The notes under the pieces: generated by a model
Seen by the model: the letters and a program-made list of their open reading frames with translations, nothing else
Told to the model about the DNA's origin: nothing
Database searches by the model: none
Origin: JAPPHA01 sp965220985
GTDB lineage: Bacteria > Pseudomonadota > Alphaproteobacteria > Rhodobacterales > Rhodobacteraceae
Direction: 5' to 3'
Length of the DNA stretch: 64,000 bases
Assembly: GCA_965220985.1 (NCBI GenBank)
Contig: OZ244854.1
Location: forward strand, 2,852,001-2,916,000
In this document: one piece after another, positions 18,526 through 27,804 of the stretch
How positions within the stretch are numbered: the stretch's first letter is position 1
Layout: each line of letters opens with the position of its first letter
Program-made: the position numbers and the translations under genes

Positions 18526-19539
18526 ATGAAAAAACGACTGATCAAAGGCGTCGCCGTCGCGGCGATCTGCCTGGCCCCGTTGACGGGACATTCCGCCGAA
18601 ACGACCCTGACGATCTCGTCCTGGGCGCCTCCGACTCACGGAGTCAACGCCATCATCTGGCCGCAACTCACGAGCATGATCGAAGAGGCGACCGAGGGGC
18701 GTGTCACCGCCGAGGTCAAGTATGGCCTTGGGTCGCCTCCGGCGCAGTTTGACCTGATCCTCGACGGAGCAGCCGACATTACCTGGATTTTTCACGGCTA
18801 TTCGCCGGGACGATTTGTTGCCACCAAAATGATCGAGCTTCCCGGTTACATCGGCAACTCGGAGGCTGCATCGGTCGCGAGCCAGCGCGCTCACGAAGAG
18901 TATTTCGCAGACCTCGGCGAACACCGTGGCGTCAAGGTTCTTGCGATGATGACCCATGGTCCGGGAGTCCTGCATTCAAACACGAAGATCGGTTCGCTTG
19001 ATGACATCTCCGGCATGAAGCTTCGCCTTGGCGGCGGCGTTTCGGGCGATGTCGGAACCGCGCTCGGTGCGGTTGGCATTCGCGTGCCGGCCCCCAAGGT
19101 CTACGAAACCTTGGCATCGAACGCAGCCGACGGCGTCATGATGCCAATGGAAGCCAAGAAGAGTTTCAAGCTCTTCGAGGTTGCAAAGCACACATACACG
19201 GTGCCGGGCGGTTTTTACCGGGGATCGTTCGCAATCATCATGAATCAGGACAGCTTTGATCGCCTCGACGAAGCAGATCAAGCCGCTCTCGATGCGATCT
19301 TTGGCGAGAATCTTGCGCGCATGGCCGGCAAGGCCTGGGACGAAATCGACACCGCTGGAATGGAGTCGCTGCAGTCCAACGCGGACAACTCGTTTACCGA
19401 AGCCTCGGCAGAAGATGCGGCAAAGTGGCAGGCTTTGACAGGGCCACTGATCGAGAAGGTCATCGCCGAGGTGGCCGACAAGGGTGCCGATGCCGCAGGT
19501 GCGCGCGAGTTCATCATCAAGCAAATGGCAGCCAACTGA
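18526..19539 (+). CDS. TRAP transporter substrate-binding protein (DctP family)
   Basis: A 337-residue periplasmic binding protein with a signal peptide (KGVAVAAICLAPLTGHS, cleavage near residue 23). The family-typical SSWAPPTHGVN opening and the MTHGPGVLHSNTKIGSLDDI-type segment before the anion-binding arginine (KLRLGG) are visible. It captures an organic acid or similar ligand for the membrane partners that follow. The ATG at 18526 follows a strong GGGAGGG site. A 12-bp hairpin separates it from the small permease gene. The ligand is unknown; the neighbouring ring hydroxylase and dioxygenase make an aromatic acid one possibility. Confidence 0.92.
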   Translation: MKKRLIKGVAVAAICLAPLTGHSAETTLTISSWAPPTHGVNAIIWPQLTSMIEEATEGRVTAEVKYGLGSPPAQFDLILDGAADITWIFHGYSPGRFVATKMIELPGYIGNSEAASVASQRAHEEYFADLGEHRGVKVLAMMTHGPGVLHSNTKIGSLDDISGMKLRLGGGVSGDVGTALGAVGIRVPAPKVYETLASNAADGVMMPMEAKKSFKLFEVAKHTYTVPGGFYRGSFAIIMNQDSFDRLDEADQAALDAIFGENLARMAGKAWDEIDTAGMESLQSNADNSFTEASAEDAAKWQALTGPLIEKVIAEVADKGADAAGAREFIIKQMAAN

Positions 19540-19569
19540 ACTGAGCGCCTGATCGCTCGGAACAATGGC

Positions 19570-19598
19570 GGAGCAAGGCCCACCTTGGGCCTTGCTCC
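19570..19598 (+). promoter_or_regulatory. Intercistronic hairpin between TRAP P and Q genes
   Basis: A perfect 12-bp inverted repeat, GGAGCAAGGCCC / GGGCCTTGCTCC, with a five-base loop (ACCTT) and no T tract. It lies 31 bp after the binding-protein stop and 20 bp before the permease start. This fits an mRNA 3'-end stabiliser or partial attenuator that lets the binding protein be made in excess. Confidence 0.75.
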
Positions 19599-19617
19599 AA
19601 CTTGAGGCCATGCAGCC

Positions 19618-20163
19618 ATGATCGGCCAAGATCCAGCAAACCTTTCGTCTCAGAACGACCAGAAAGGGCTGCCTGATCGCGAAGCCTGGTGGCTCCATGT
19701 CGCCCGCCTTCCAACCTGGCTTGCCGCCGCTGTCCTGTTCATTCTCATGGCGATGACGTTTGCGGACGTGGTGATGCGAAGCCTGTTCAACAATCCGATC
19801 GAGTCCGCGACGGAATTGACGCGACTGTTCATGGCAATCATCGTTTTTTCCGCCTTGCCGATGGTCAGTTGGAAAGGCGGCAACATCGTCGTCGATCTTC
19901 TTGACCCGCTGTTTTCGAGACGTCTGGCAAGACTGCGCGACATCGCGATCGATCTGATCTGCGGTGTCATCCTGTTCTGGCCGGCGATACGCGTGTGGGA
20001 ACTCGCCGAGCGCTCGCGGCAATACGGCGATGTCACCGAATATCTGAATTTTCCGCAGTATCACGTCGCGCGATTCATCGCCGTGTTCACCCTACTGACC
20101 GCCGCGACCTTCATCGTGCGCGGCGTCACGCGAGCGGTGATGAAACCGCAGGACGAAGCCTGA
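19618..20163 (+). CDS. TRAP transporter small permease (DctQ family)
   Basis: A 181-residue membrane protein with four hydrophobic helices, the usual layout of TRAP small permease subunits. A central ESATELTRLFMAIIVFSALPM segment is typical. It bridges the binding protein and the large subunit in sodium-coupled uptake. Its TGA overlaps the ATG of the large permease by one base (TGATG), so the two are translated in tandem. Confidence 0.92.
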   Translation: MIGQDPANLSSQNDQKGLPDREAWWLHVARLPTWLAAAVLFILMAMTFADVVMRSLFNNPIESATELTRLFMAIIVFSALPMVSWKGGNIVVDLLDPLFSRRLARLRDIAIDLICGVILFWPAIRVWELAERSRQYGDVTEYLNFPQYHVARFIAVFTLLTAATFIVRGVTRAVMKPQDEA

Positions 20164-21479
20164 TGCTGATTTCGGTCATCGGACTTGTCGCGGTCCTGAT
20201 TCTCGTTTTCCTGCGAATGCCGATCGCCATCGCGATGGGTCTGGTCGGATTTCTCGGTTACGCGGAGATCCGCGGCGTTCGCGCATCGATCTCGATGGTC
20301 GGTCGCCTGATCATCGACACGGCCCAGGACTATGGCCTGTCGGTGATACCGCTGTTCATCCTGATGGGGCTGTTCGTCAACAAGGGCGGGTTGTCACGCG
20401 AACTCTATCAGGTGTCCTACGCCTTTCTCGGTCACATGCGCGGGGGGCTCGCAATGGCAACAATCGTTGCCTGCGCGGGGTTCTCGGCCATCTGCGGCTC
20501 TTCGCTCGCAACGGCTGCAACAATGTCGAAGATCGCGATGCCCCAGATGCGAAAGTACAACTACGACGACCGGCTCTCCACCGCATCCATTGCGGCCGGC
20601 GGGACGCTCGGCATCCTGATTCCGCCATCGGTGATCCTCGTGATCTACGGTTTGTTGACCGAAACCAGCATCGGCAAGCTGTTCATCGCGGGCATCATCC
20701 CCGGGTTGATCGGCGTCGTCTTCTATCTAGCCGCCGTGCGCTACACGATCATGCGAAATCCTGATGCCGGACCCGCTGGCGAGTGGACCGAGTGGGGCAA
20801 GCGTCTGTTGGCTCTGAAGGGTGTCTGGGCCGTTCTGCTGCTGTTCTTCCTGGTCATCGGCGGGCTCTACGGCGTCTTCGACTTCTGGCCGTTGCACCTG
20901 ACGTTTTCGCCGACCGAAGCGGCAGGCATGGGGGCAGCAGGCGCATTCATCATCGCGCTGTCACGGCGCAGGCTCGGTTTTTCCGAAACGATGCAGGTGC
21001 TCGTCGAAACGGTACAGACTGCCGCCGCTCTGTTCACGGTGCTGATCGGTGCCTGGGTGTTTTCGAACTTCGTCAATCTCGCCGGATTGCCTGAAGCGCT
21101 GCGGGAGTTCGTGACCGGTGCCGGAATCTCGCCGATGGTTGTCATGCTGATGATACTCTGCATTTATCTGGTGCTCGGCTGCGTCTTCGAGAGCCTGTCC
21201 ATGCTGCTGCTCACGGTGCCGATATTTTTCCCGTTGGTGACCGGCCTTGGCTTCGATCCAGTCTGGTTCGGCATCATCGTGGTTGTGGTCACCGAAATCA
21301 GCCTGATCACGCCGCCCGTGGGTCTCAACGTCTTCGTCCTGAGAGGGGTGGTGGGTGACGTGTCGACGGCGACCATTTTCAAGGGGGTGACGCCATTCTG
21401 GGTCGTCGACATCCTCCGTCTCGTGCTGCTGTTGCTCGTTCCCTCCCTTGTTCTGTTTCTTCCGAACACGATGAGCTGA
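20163..21479 (+). CDS. TRAP transporter large permease (DctM family)
   Basis: A 438-residue membrane protein with about twelve hydrophobic helices, matching DctM in length. It begins MLISVIGLVAVLILVF and includes the family signatures RMPIAIAMGLVGFLGY, AGGTLGILIPPSVILVIYG and ITPPVGLNVFVLRG. It forms the transport channel of the TRAP system together with the two preceding genes. The start at 20163 is set by the one-base overlap with the small permease stop. Substrate unknown. Confidence 0.93.
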   Translation: MLISVIGLVAVLILVFLRMPIAIAMGLVGFLGYAEIRGVRASISMVGRLIIDTAQDYGLSVIPLFILMGLFVNKGGLSRELYQVSYAFLGHMRGGLAMATIVACAGFSAICGSSLATAATMSKIAMPQMRKYNYDDRLSTASIAAGGTLGILIPPSVILVIYGLLTETSIGKLFIAGIIPGLIGVVFYLAAVRYTIMRNPDAGPAGEWTEWGKRLLALKGVWAVLLLFFLVIGGLYGVFDFWPLHLTFSPTEAAGMGAAGAFIIALSRRRLGFSETMQVLVETVQTAAALFTVLIGAWVFSNFVNLAGLPEALREFVTGAGISPMVVMLMILCIYLVLGCVFESLSMLLLTVPIFFPLVTGLGFDPVWFGIIVVVVTEISLITPPVGLNVFVLRGVVGDVSTATIFKGVTPFWVVDILRLVLLLLVPSLVLFLPNTMS

Positions 21480-21802
21480 ACGATGGCATCCGAAGCGGTC
21501 GTTTCGATCCGCTGATGAAGTCACTGCGGCAGGCCTGTTCGAGCAGGACACATGTTTTCGCCTTGTACCCAGGATGGGGCGTCTCCCGGCTCTGGATAGG
21601 TGAGCGCTTTTGCCGTCCCCTTGCATCATTCCCTCTCACCACCACCCTGGTTCTGGAGGCCGCGCGCACTGACTGCTGAAATCATTCGAGTGACGATTGA
21701 CTCAGCAAGCGACATTCGAAATCTAGCCGTGCTTTCACGGCAGATTCGGTGCGCCCGTTCATGGGTTGTGCCGCATCAGGCATCGCGGCGAGGAAACGGA
21801 GC
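21480..21802. other. Intergenic region between TRAP operon and alpha-galactosidase gene
   Basis: A 323-bp gap. A TTGACT hexamer at 21697-21702 has no good -10 partner. No terminator hairpin with a T tract was found. An AGGAAACGGAG ribosome site ends the region. Confidence 0.35.
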
Positions 21803-23155
21803 ATGAGCGGTTCACCCAGAATTGCGTTTATCGGCGCTGGCTCGACGGTGTTCATGAAGAATCTCGTGGGCGATATCTTGCAGGAACCCGCTGTCCAAGA
21901 CGCCCACATCGCGCTGATGGACATCGATGCGGAGCGGCTCGAACAGGCCGAAATGGTCGCCAAAAAGATCGTTGCATCGCTCGGAACGCAGGCAAGCGTG
22001 TCTGCCCACACGGACCAGCGTGCAGCGATCGATGGCGCGGACTTCGTCATCGTCGCGTTTCAGATCGGGGGCTACGAGCCAGCAACCGTGACCGATTTCG
22101 AGATACCGGCCCGTTACGGACTTCGGCAAACGATCGGCGACACACTGGGAATCGGGGGGATCATGCGCGGGCTGCGCACCGTGCCCCATCTTTGGTCCCT
22201 GTGCTCGGACATGACGGAGTTGTGCCCGAACGCGCTTCTCTTGCAGTACGTCAATCCGATGGCCATCAACATGTGGGCCATCGCGGAACGATTTCCCGAC
22301 ATCCGGGCTGTGGGCCTGTGCCATTCCGTTCAAAAAACCTTCGAATCAATCTGCCATGACCTGGATATCGGTTCGCAGGAGATTTGTTACCTTTGCGCCG
22401 GAATCAATCACATGGCGTTCTTCCTTCGTCTTGAGGTGGAACAGCCCGACGGGCAGACAAGGGACCTCTATCCTGCTCTGCTCACCGGTTATGAAGAAGG
22501 TCGGTTGCCCAAACCAAACCTGGAGTATCCGAATTGCCCGAACCATGTCCGCTACGAGGTCATGTCCCACTTGGGTTACTTCGTGACCGAGAGTTCGGAA
22601 CACTTTTCCGAATATGTCCCGTGGTTCATCAAGTCCGGCCGACCGGAGCTTCTCGACACCTTCGGCATCCCGCTCGACGAGTATCGGCGTCGGTGCGAAG
22701 AACAGATCGAGCAGTGGGCGGAACAGATTGACGCATTTCGCAATGCTGACCGGATCGAGATTTGCCGAAGCCAAGAGTATGCATCCAGCATCATCAACTC
22801 TGCATGGACGGGAATTGGGTCGTACATCCATGGGAACGTTCCGAATGCGGGATTGATATCGTCGCTGCCAGAAGGGTGTTGCGTCGAAGTGCCATGCATT
22901 GCGAACGGATTGGGCGTGACTCCGATACGCATCGGGAGCATTCCGCCACAGCTTGCGGCATTGATGAGAACCAACATCAATGTCCAGGAACTGACCGTCA
23001 GGGCGTTGCTCGAGGAGTCGAAGGAGCACATCTACCATGCGGCGATGCTCGATCCCCGCACCGCTGCCGAACTCGATCTTCGGCAGATCAGGTCCATGGT
23101 CGACGACCTGCTGAGCGCGCATGCAGCACTGTTGCCTGGCTGGATGACGAGGTGA
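21803..23155 (+). CDS. melA: GH4 alpha-galactosidase (MelA-like)
   Basis: A 450-residue glycoside hydrolase family 4 enzyme, resembling Escherichia coli MelA across its length as I recall that sequence. It has the N-terminal NAD fold (FIGAGSTVF), the metal-site GLCHSV segment near residue 174, GINHMAF near 203 and the C-terminal YHAAMLDPRTAAEL segment. GH4 enzymes use NAD and a divalent metal in an oxidation-elimination mechanism inside the cytoplasm. The start ATG follows an AGGAAACGGAG site. Substrates would be alpha-galactosides such as melibiose. In this inositol-rich neighbourhood galactinol is an attractive but unproved alternative. It has no dedicated transporter beside it. Confidence 0.88.
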   Translation: MSGSPRIAFIGAGSTVFMKNLVGDILQEPAVQDAHIALMDIDAERLEQAEMVAKKIVASLGTQASVSAHTDQRAAIDGADFVIVAFQIGGYEPATVTDFEIPARYGLRQTIGDTLGIGGIMRGLRTVPHLWSLCSDMTELCPNALLLQYVNPMAINMWAIAERFPDIRAVGLCHSVQKTFESICHDLDIGSQEICYLCAGINHMAFFLRLEVEQPDGQTRDLYPALLTGYEEGRLPKPNLEYPNCPNHVRYEVMSHLGYFVTESSEHFSEYVPWFIKSGRPELLDTFGIPLDEYRRRCEEQIEQWAEQIDAFRNADRIEICRSQEYASSIINSAWTGIGSYIHGNVPNAGLISSLPEGCCVEVPCIANGLGVTPIRIGSIPPQLAALMRTNINVQELTVRALLEESKEHIYHAAMLDPRTAAELDLRQIRSMVDDLLSAHAALLPGWMTR

Positions 23156-23417
23156 AATCGCCAAGGAGATTCTGAGCAGGCTTTGACTTGCCTGGACAGT
23201 CACGGCGTATTGATGCCAAGCGAGTGCATTGTCTGAACGCCGGGCGACGGCGTCGAGCCAGAGATCGCCTTGCGCACAGGTGCCAAATATAGCAGGGAAC
23301 CAGCCAACTCGCCTGATCCTGCTCGATGAGATGATCCCGAATCCAAAAGACACTGCACTCATGGCACGTGACCCTCGCCGCTCCCTAAACGGATCGATCG
23401 AGGCGTCCTGAACCAAC

Positions 23418-25220
23418 ATGAGCAATCGGATCATCGCCCGGTTTCTTGGGAGATTGAAACCACGGGACGACGCCCCCGGCGCGTCCGCACTCCTCCAGCT
23501 TGTTCCCTTCTTGCGCCCGTACCGTCGGACGATGGTTCTCGCTATCATCACCCTTGTCGCGACAGCTGTCCTCTCCCTGTCGCTGCCGGTTGCCGTTCGC
23601 CGTGTCATCGACGGATTCGTGATCGAGTCGTCGCAACTGATGAACCTCTATTTCCTGTCAGCCCTCGTCATCGCGGGACTTCTGGCGCTGGGATCGGGTT
23701 GCCGTTTCTATCTTGTCTCGCGGCTCGGAGAACGGGTTGTCGCTGACGTGCGGAATGCGGTCTACGACCGCATGATCGGAATGAGCCCGGCCTATTTCGA
23801 GACGCGCATGACCGGGGAGGTCCTGTCACGGATCACCACCGACACGACGCTGATCCAGACCGTTGTCGGCTCTTCCCTGTCCATCGCGCTCCGGAACCTG
23901 CTGATCCTGTCCGGTGGCCTCACCATGATGTTCGTCACGTCAGCAAGATTGGCACTCCTGGCAATCCTCATTGTCCCGCTGGTCATCGTTCCGATCATTT
24001 TTCTTGGACGCAGAGTTCGGCACTTCAGCACGCTTTCGCAGGACAGGATCGCAGATTGCTCCAGCCATGCGTCCGAAACCCTGCTCGCCGTGCAAACGGT
24101 CCAGGCGTTCAACCGCGAACAATCGAGCAGCGCGCTGTTCGGCGCTTTCACCGAGAGTGCCTATCTTGCCGCGATGCGTCGCACCATGGCACGAACCCAG
24201 CTCACCATTATTGTCATTTTTTTGGCCTTTGCCGGCGTCGTCGGAGTTCTGTGGGTGGGCGCCTACAGCGTTCGCAACGACGCAATGACCGGGGGCGAAC
24301 TGGTCCAGTTCGTCATTTTTTCGGTCATGGTCGCCGGAGCCGTTGCGGCGCTTTCAGAGGTCTGGGGCGAGATCCTGAGGGCAGCGGGCGCCACCGACAG
24401 ATTGCTGGAATTGCTGAACGCCGAGGATACCGTTGCCGATCCGGAGAATCCGGTCCGGCATCCCAGCTCGATACGAAGCGACATTTCATTCAGAGACGTC
24501 TCGTTTCATTACCCATCGAGACCAGACCACGCGGCTCTTCATCAACTGACATTTCACGTGGAGCCGGGCGAAACGGTTGCCTTTGTCGGGCCGTCGGGAT
24601 CGGGCAAATCCACGATCTTCCGTTTGTTGTTGCGGTATTTCGATCCGGCGAGCGGCGTGATCGAGATCGGCGGAATCGACATCCGACGTTCCACGCGACA
24701 CGACGTTCGCAGGCATTTGGCCTATGTTCCGCAAGAGCCGGCGATTTTTGCCCGCTCAGCGATGGAGAACATCCGTTTCGGACGCATTGATGCCAGCGAC
24801 GAAGATGTCATGGCCGCAGCGAAGGCGGCGGCGGCGGACGAATTCCTTTCGGAACTGCCGGAAGGATATGGCACCGATCTCGGGGAGCGTGGCATCAAGC
24901 TGTCGGGAGGACAGAAGCAGCGGATCGCCATTGCCAGGGCCATCCTCAGAGATGCGCCGGTTCTCTTGCTCGATGAAGCGACGTCCGCGCTTGATGCGGA
25001 GAGCGAACGGCTTGTTCAGAACGCAGTTGATCGACTGGCGGCAGAGAGGACAACGCTGATCATCGCGCACAGGCTGGCAACGATCAAGAAAGCCGACAGG
25101 ATCGTCGTTCTCGAGAACGGCAAGATCGAGGCCGAAGGAAATCACGACCAGTTGTCGGAAGCTGGAGGTCTCTACGAGAGACTCGCGAGCCTGCAATTCG
25201 ACCGGACAGGCAATTCCTGA
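23418..25220 (+). CDS. ABC exporter, fused permease/ATPase (MsbA-like)
   Basis: A 600-residue half-transporter. The N-terminal half holds about six membrane helices and the RMTGEVLSRITTD coupling segment. The C-terminal nucleotide-binding domain has Walker A GPSGSGKST, signature LSGGQ, Walker B VLLLDEATSALD and a terminal H-loop AHRLAT. It should work as a homodimer exporting lipids or drugs. It stands alone after the GH4 gene with a 262-bp gap, and no accessory protein is adjacent, so its cargo is unknown. Confidence 0.9.
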   Translation: MSNRIIARFLGRLKPRDDAPGASALLQLVPFLRPYRRTMVLAIITLVATAVLSLSLPVAVRRVIDGFVIESSQLMNLYFLSALVIAGLLALGSGCRFYLVSRLGERVVADVRNAVYDRMIGMSPAYFETRMTGEVLSRITTDTTLIQTVVGSSLSIALRNLLILSGGLTMMFVTSARLALLAILIVPLVIVPIIFLGRRVRHFSTLSQDRIADCSSHASETLLAVQTVQAFNREQSSSALFGAFTESAYLAAMRRTMARTQLTIIVIFLAFAGVVGVLWVGAYSVRNDAMTGGELVQFVIFSVMVAGAVAALSEVWGEILRAAGATDRLLELLNAEDTVADPENPVRHPSSIRSDISFRDVSFHYPSRPDHAALHQLTFHVEPGETVAFVGPSGSGKSTIFRLLLRYFDPASGVIEIGGIDIRRSTRHDVRRHLAYVPQEPAIFARSAMENIRFGRIDASDEDVMAAAKAAAADEFLSELPEGYGTDLGERGIKLSGGQKQRIAIARAILRDAPVLLLDEATSALDAESERLVQNAVDRLAAERTTLIIAHRLATIKKADRIVVLENGKIEAEGNHDQLSEAGGLYERLASLQFDRTGNS

Positions 25221-25346
25221 CGGAGAAGACCGGAGCGAGACCAGATTTCAACCCATAGACGACCTTTCGCGTCCAAGGAGCATCGTCTATTGCAGTCGTG
25301 ATTTGCGGCAATCGAACCTGCCTGGCAGTCTGCGCAACCTCAAATG

Positions 25347-25664
25347 TCATGTCCCGATCTGAACGAAGACCTGGCCGTTCGTGACCTTGGTCGGATACGT
25401 GAGGAGATCCTCGCAGGCCGGAGGTGCCAGCACTTCCCCTGTTTCGAGGTCGAACACGGACGAGTGCTTGGGGCATTCGATCGTGGCCTCGACCACCAGT
25501 CCGTCTGACAGATGAACGTCCTCATGGGTGCACAGGCCGTCCGTGCAGTGAAAATTCCCTGCATGATCGCGAACGATGATGAAGGTCCGATCACCATGGT
25601 CAAAGCGGATCACGTCTTCCTCACCGATGTCGTCAGCAGCGCAGGCCTTGATCCACATCGTCAT
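25347..25664 (-). CDS. Rieske [2Fe-2S] ferredoxin (MocE-like)
   Basis: A 105-residue single-domain Rieske protein. The cluster ligands are Cys45/His47 (CTH) and Cys64/His67 (CPKH). It is the size of ferredoxin components of oxygenases and of MocE, the ferredoxin in rhizobial rhizopine catabolism. It would pass electrons to an oxygenase. The only plausible oxygenase nearby is the membrane di-iron hydroxylase at the head of this leftward gene block. No ferredoxin reductase gene is present in the window, so the electron source must be encoded elsewhere. It follows the MocC-like gene by 88 bp. Confidence 0.9.
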   Translation of the reverse strand: MTMWIKACAADDIGEEDVIRFDHGDRTFIIVRDHAGNFHCTDGLCTHEDVHLSDGLVVEATIECPKHSSVFDLETGEVLAPPACEDLLTYPTKVTNGQVFVQIGT

Positions 25665-25752
25665 GGTTTGATCTCCTCGTTACGAGGTCACGTCTCGACA
25701 GCTGCCTGCCAGGCGCATGCTGCCTCAGTGCTTCTTTCCATCAGGTCGCGCA

Positions 25753-26712
25753 TCAAATCCCTTGGGGTGCGTAGTCGGCGGTTTCAACAGGCATAACACC
25801 TTGCAGTAGATCAACCGATTTTTGCAGCCCTTCGAAAGAGTTGAGCAACACATCCTCGTGTTCGACCGACAGCCAGCCGTCATAACCCGCCATCCTCAGC
25901 CGATAGCAGAATTGCCGCCACCATTGCTCGCCGTGGCCAAAGCCCAAAGTGATGTAGTTCCAGCTGCGGGCGGAAACGTCGGTGAGTGAACCGTTGTCCA
26001 ACAGGCTGGTGGTTGCCTGGACCGGCGCGTTCAGCATCGTGTCCTTGGCATGTACATGATGAATGGCGTCTCCAAGCGCTTCGGCTGCAACCAGTGGGTC
26101 AGCCCCCATCCAGAAGAGATGCGACGGGTCAAGATTTGCGCCGATGGTCGGACCGACAGCTTCGCGCAGCCTCAACAGCGAGGGCACGTTGTAGACGCAC
26201 TGGTTTCCATGAAGTTCGAGCGCAATCCTTTCGATGCCGCTTTCCTTCGCCAGTTCCACGGTTGCTTCCCAGAATGGAATGAGGCGTTCCTCCCACTGGT
26301 AACGCAGCATGGTTTGCGTCTCGGGCGGCCAGGAGGACACGATCCAATTTGGCATGCTGTCGCCCTTCGTGCCTTCTGGCAGGCCCGACATCGCACACAC
26401 CGTCGCGACGCCCATCTCGCCCGCAACCCTGATCGTGTCGTGCAGACCCCGGGCCTGGGTCGGATCACCCGGGTGCAGCGGATTGCCGTTGGCGTTGAGT
26501 GCGATGATCTCGAGGCCGCGATCCTCGAATTCCGATCGGAACGACTCTTGAGCCCGGGCATTGCCCAGCATGGACTTGAGGTCGAAATGAGGCGCAGTGG
26601 ACCAACCGCAGGTATTCAACTCAACGCCGCTCACGCCCAGGCGAACGGCGCTGTCGAGCATGTCCGCTCGCGACATCCCTCCGAGGCTGTCGGAAACAAA
26701 TCCGAGTCTCAT
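25753..26712 (-). CDS. Sugar phosphate isomerase/epimerase family protein (MocC/IolE-like)
   Basis: A 319-residue TIM-barrel protein of the AP-endonuclease-2/xylose-isomerase-like family. Metal-ligand segments are visible in order: ALELHG, NLDPSH, HVHAKD and VEHED. IolE (inosose dehydratase) and MocC belong to this family. Its ATG at 26712 overlaps the TGA of the MocA-like gene by four bases (ATGA), so the pair is coupled, as expected for dehydrogenase then dehydratase/isomerase steps. Since no other iolE is seen in the window, it could serve inositol breakdown as well. Confidence 0.87.
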   Translation of the reverse strand: MRLGFVSDSLGGMSRADMLDSAVRLGVSGVELNTCGWSTAPHFDLKSMLGNARAQESFRSEFEDRGLEIIALNANGNPLHPGDPTQARGLHDTIRVAGEMGVATVCAMSGLPEGTKGDSMPNWIVSSWPPETQTMLRYQWEERLIPFWEATVELAKESGIERIALELHGNQCVYNVPSLLRLREAVGPTIGANLDPSHLFWMGADPLVAAEALGDAIHHVHAKDTMLNAPVQATTSLLDNGSLTDVSARSWNYITLGFGHGEQWWRQFCYRLRMAGYDGWLSVEHEDVLLNSFEGLQKSVDLLQGVMPVETADYAPQGI

Positions 26713-27713
26713 GCGTAGAACTCCGGCCTTGCGATCATCTTGACCGGTTGCCGTTGGCCTGTCTCCAGAGCCTTGACTGCCGCCTCGGCGACAAAAGCAG
26801 CGCTGTAACCGTCCCAACTCCCCGCCGCGGTGTCCGGGAATTCTCCACTTTCAACGAAGCGGAGAAACTCGCGGCCTTGTCGAACGTAAGCCTCCCGGAA
26901 TCGCCCGCACCAGTCGGCGACGTGACGGGTAGAAGCGGTGAGGCGACTGTCGATGCGCGTATGAGAGGTGGAATTCGTGATGATCGTGCCGGTTTCGCCC
27001 ACCAACTCGGCGCGCACATCGTAGCCATACGCCGCATTGTTGTTGACCTCGATGGTGACCAATTGACCATCGGAAGTCTCAAGGGTCATGACGACAGGAG
27101 CTACCGAAGCATCGGAGCGGCGGGGCTGGGCGGCGGTGACCGAGACATAGTCGGTTCCAAGGACATGCCGAACCGCGTCAAACTCGTGAGGCGCGGAATT
27201 GGTGATGGCCATGGCACCGGTAAAATCCTTGATCGGGGTCTCCATGTTTCGATGAATGTTGTGCATCACCAATGCACGGCCCAGCTTGCCAGAAAGCAAG
27301 GCCTGCCTCATCTCGACATAGGACTGGTCGTAGCGACGCATGAATCCAAGCATGACATGGCGGTCGCCAGTGGCTTCCTCAGCCCTCATGACCTCAATGC
27401 ATTCGGAGGACCTCGAAGACAGCGGCTTCTCGCAAAGCACGCGCCTGCCGACAGCAAGGCATTCAATGGTCAGCGGCGCATGAGTCGCATCAGGCGACAC
27501 GATGATCACGGCGTCGACGTCACGACGGGCAATCACGCTGGAGGGGTCACCCGCCACATCATGAGCGCCGCATTCGTCCGCAACGGACTTCGCGCGATCG
27601 GAGTCCGTGTCGCAGACGACGCGAAGGGTGGCACCTGGCAGGTCTTCTGCCACGACTCGCGCGTGCTCTGCACCCATCTGTCCGGCGCCGATAATGGCAA
27701 CGCGAATGCTCAC
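26709..27713 (-). CDS. Gfo/Idh/MocA family dehydrogenase (MocA-like)
   Basis: A 334-residue oxidoreductase starting at a GTG. The Rossmann motif AIIGAGQMGAEHARV and the CEKPLS catalytic-lysine segment are clear. Family members oxidise inositol-like or sugar hydroxyls with NAD(P). Within the leftward block it follows the ABC ATPase gene by 91 bp and overlaps the isomerase gene by 4 bp, so it likely acts on the compound brought in by that importer. Its arrangement beside a MocC-like isomerase recalls rhizobial mocA and mocC. Confidence 0.88.
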   Translation of the reverse strand: MSIRVAIIGAGQMGAEHARVVAEDLPGATLRVVCDTDSDRAKSVADECGAHDVAGDPSSVIARRDVDAVIIVSPDATHAPLTIECLAVGRRVLCEKPLSSRSSECIEVMRAEEATGDRHVMLGFMRRYDQSYVEMRQALLSGKLGRALVMHNIHRNMETPIKDFTGAMAITNSAPHEFDAVRHVLGTDYVSVTAAQPRRSDASVAPVVMTLETSDGQLVTIEVNNNAAYGYDVRAELVGETGTIITNSTSHTRIDSRLTASTRHVADWCGRFREAYVRQGREFLRFVESGEFPDTAAGSWDGYSAAFVAEAAVKALETGQRQPVKMIARPEFYA

Positions 27714-27804
27714 GTCACTTCTCGCAAGAAGGGATTGGCAAGTGGTTTGCCGAGAGCGCCAAAATCGACAGCAAATCCGAACATTCCCTTGGCCCGAAAA
27801 GGAT

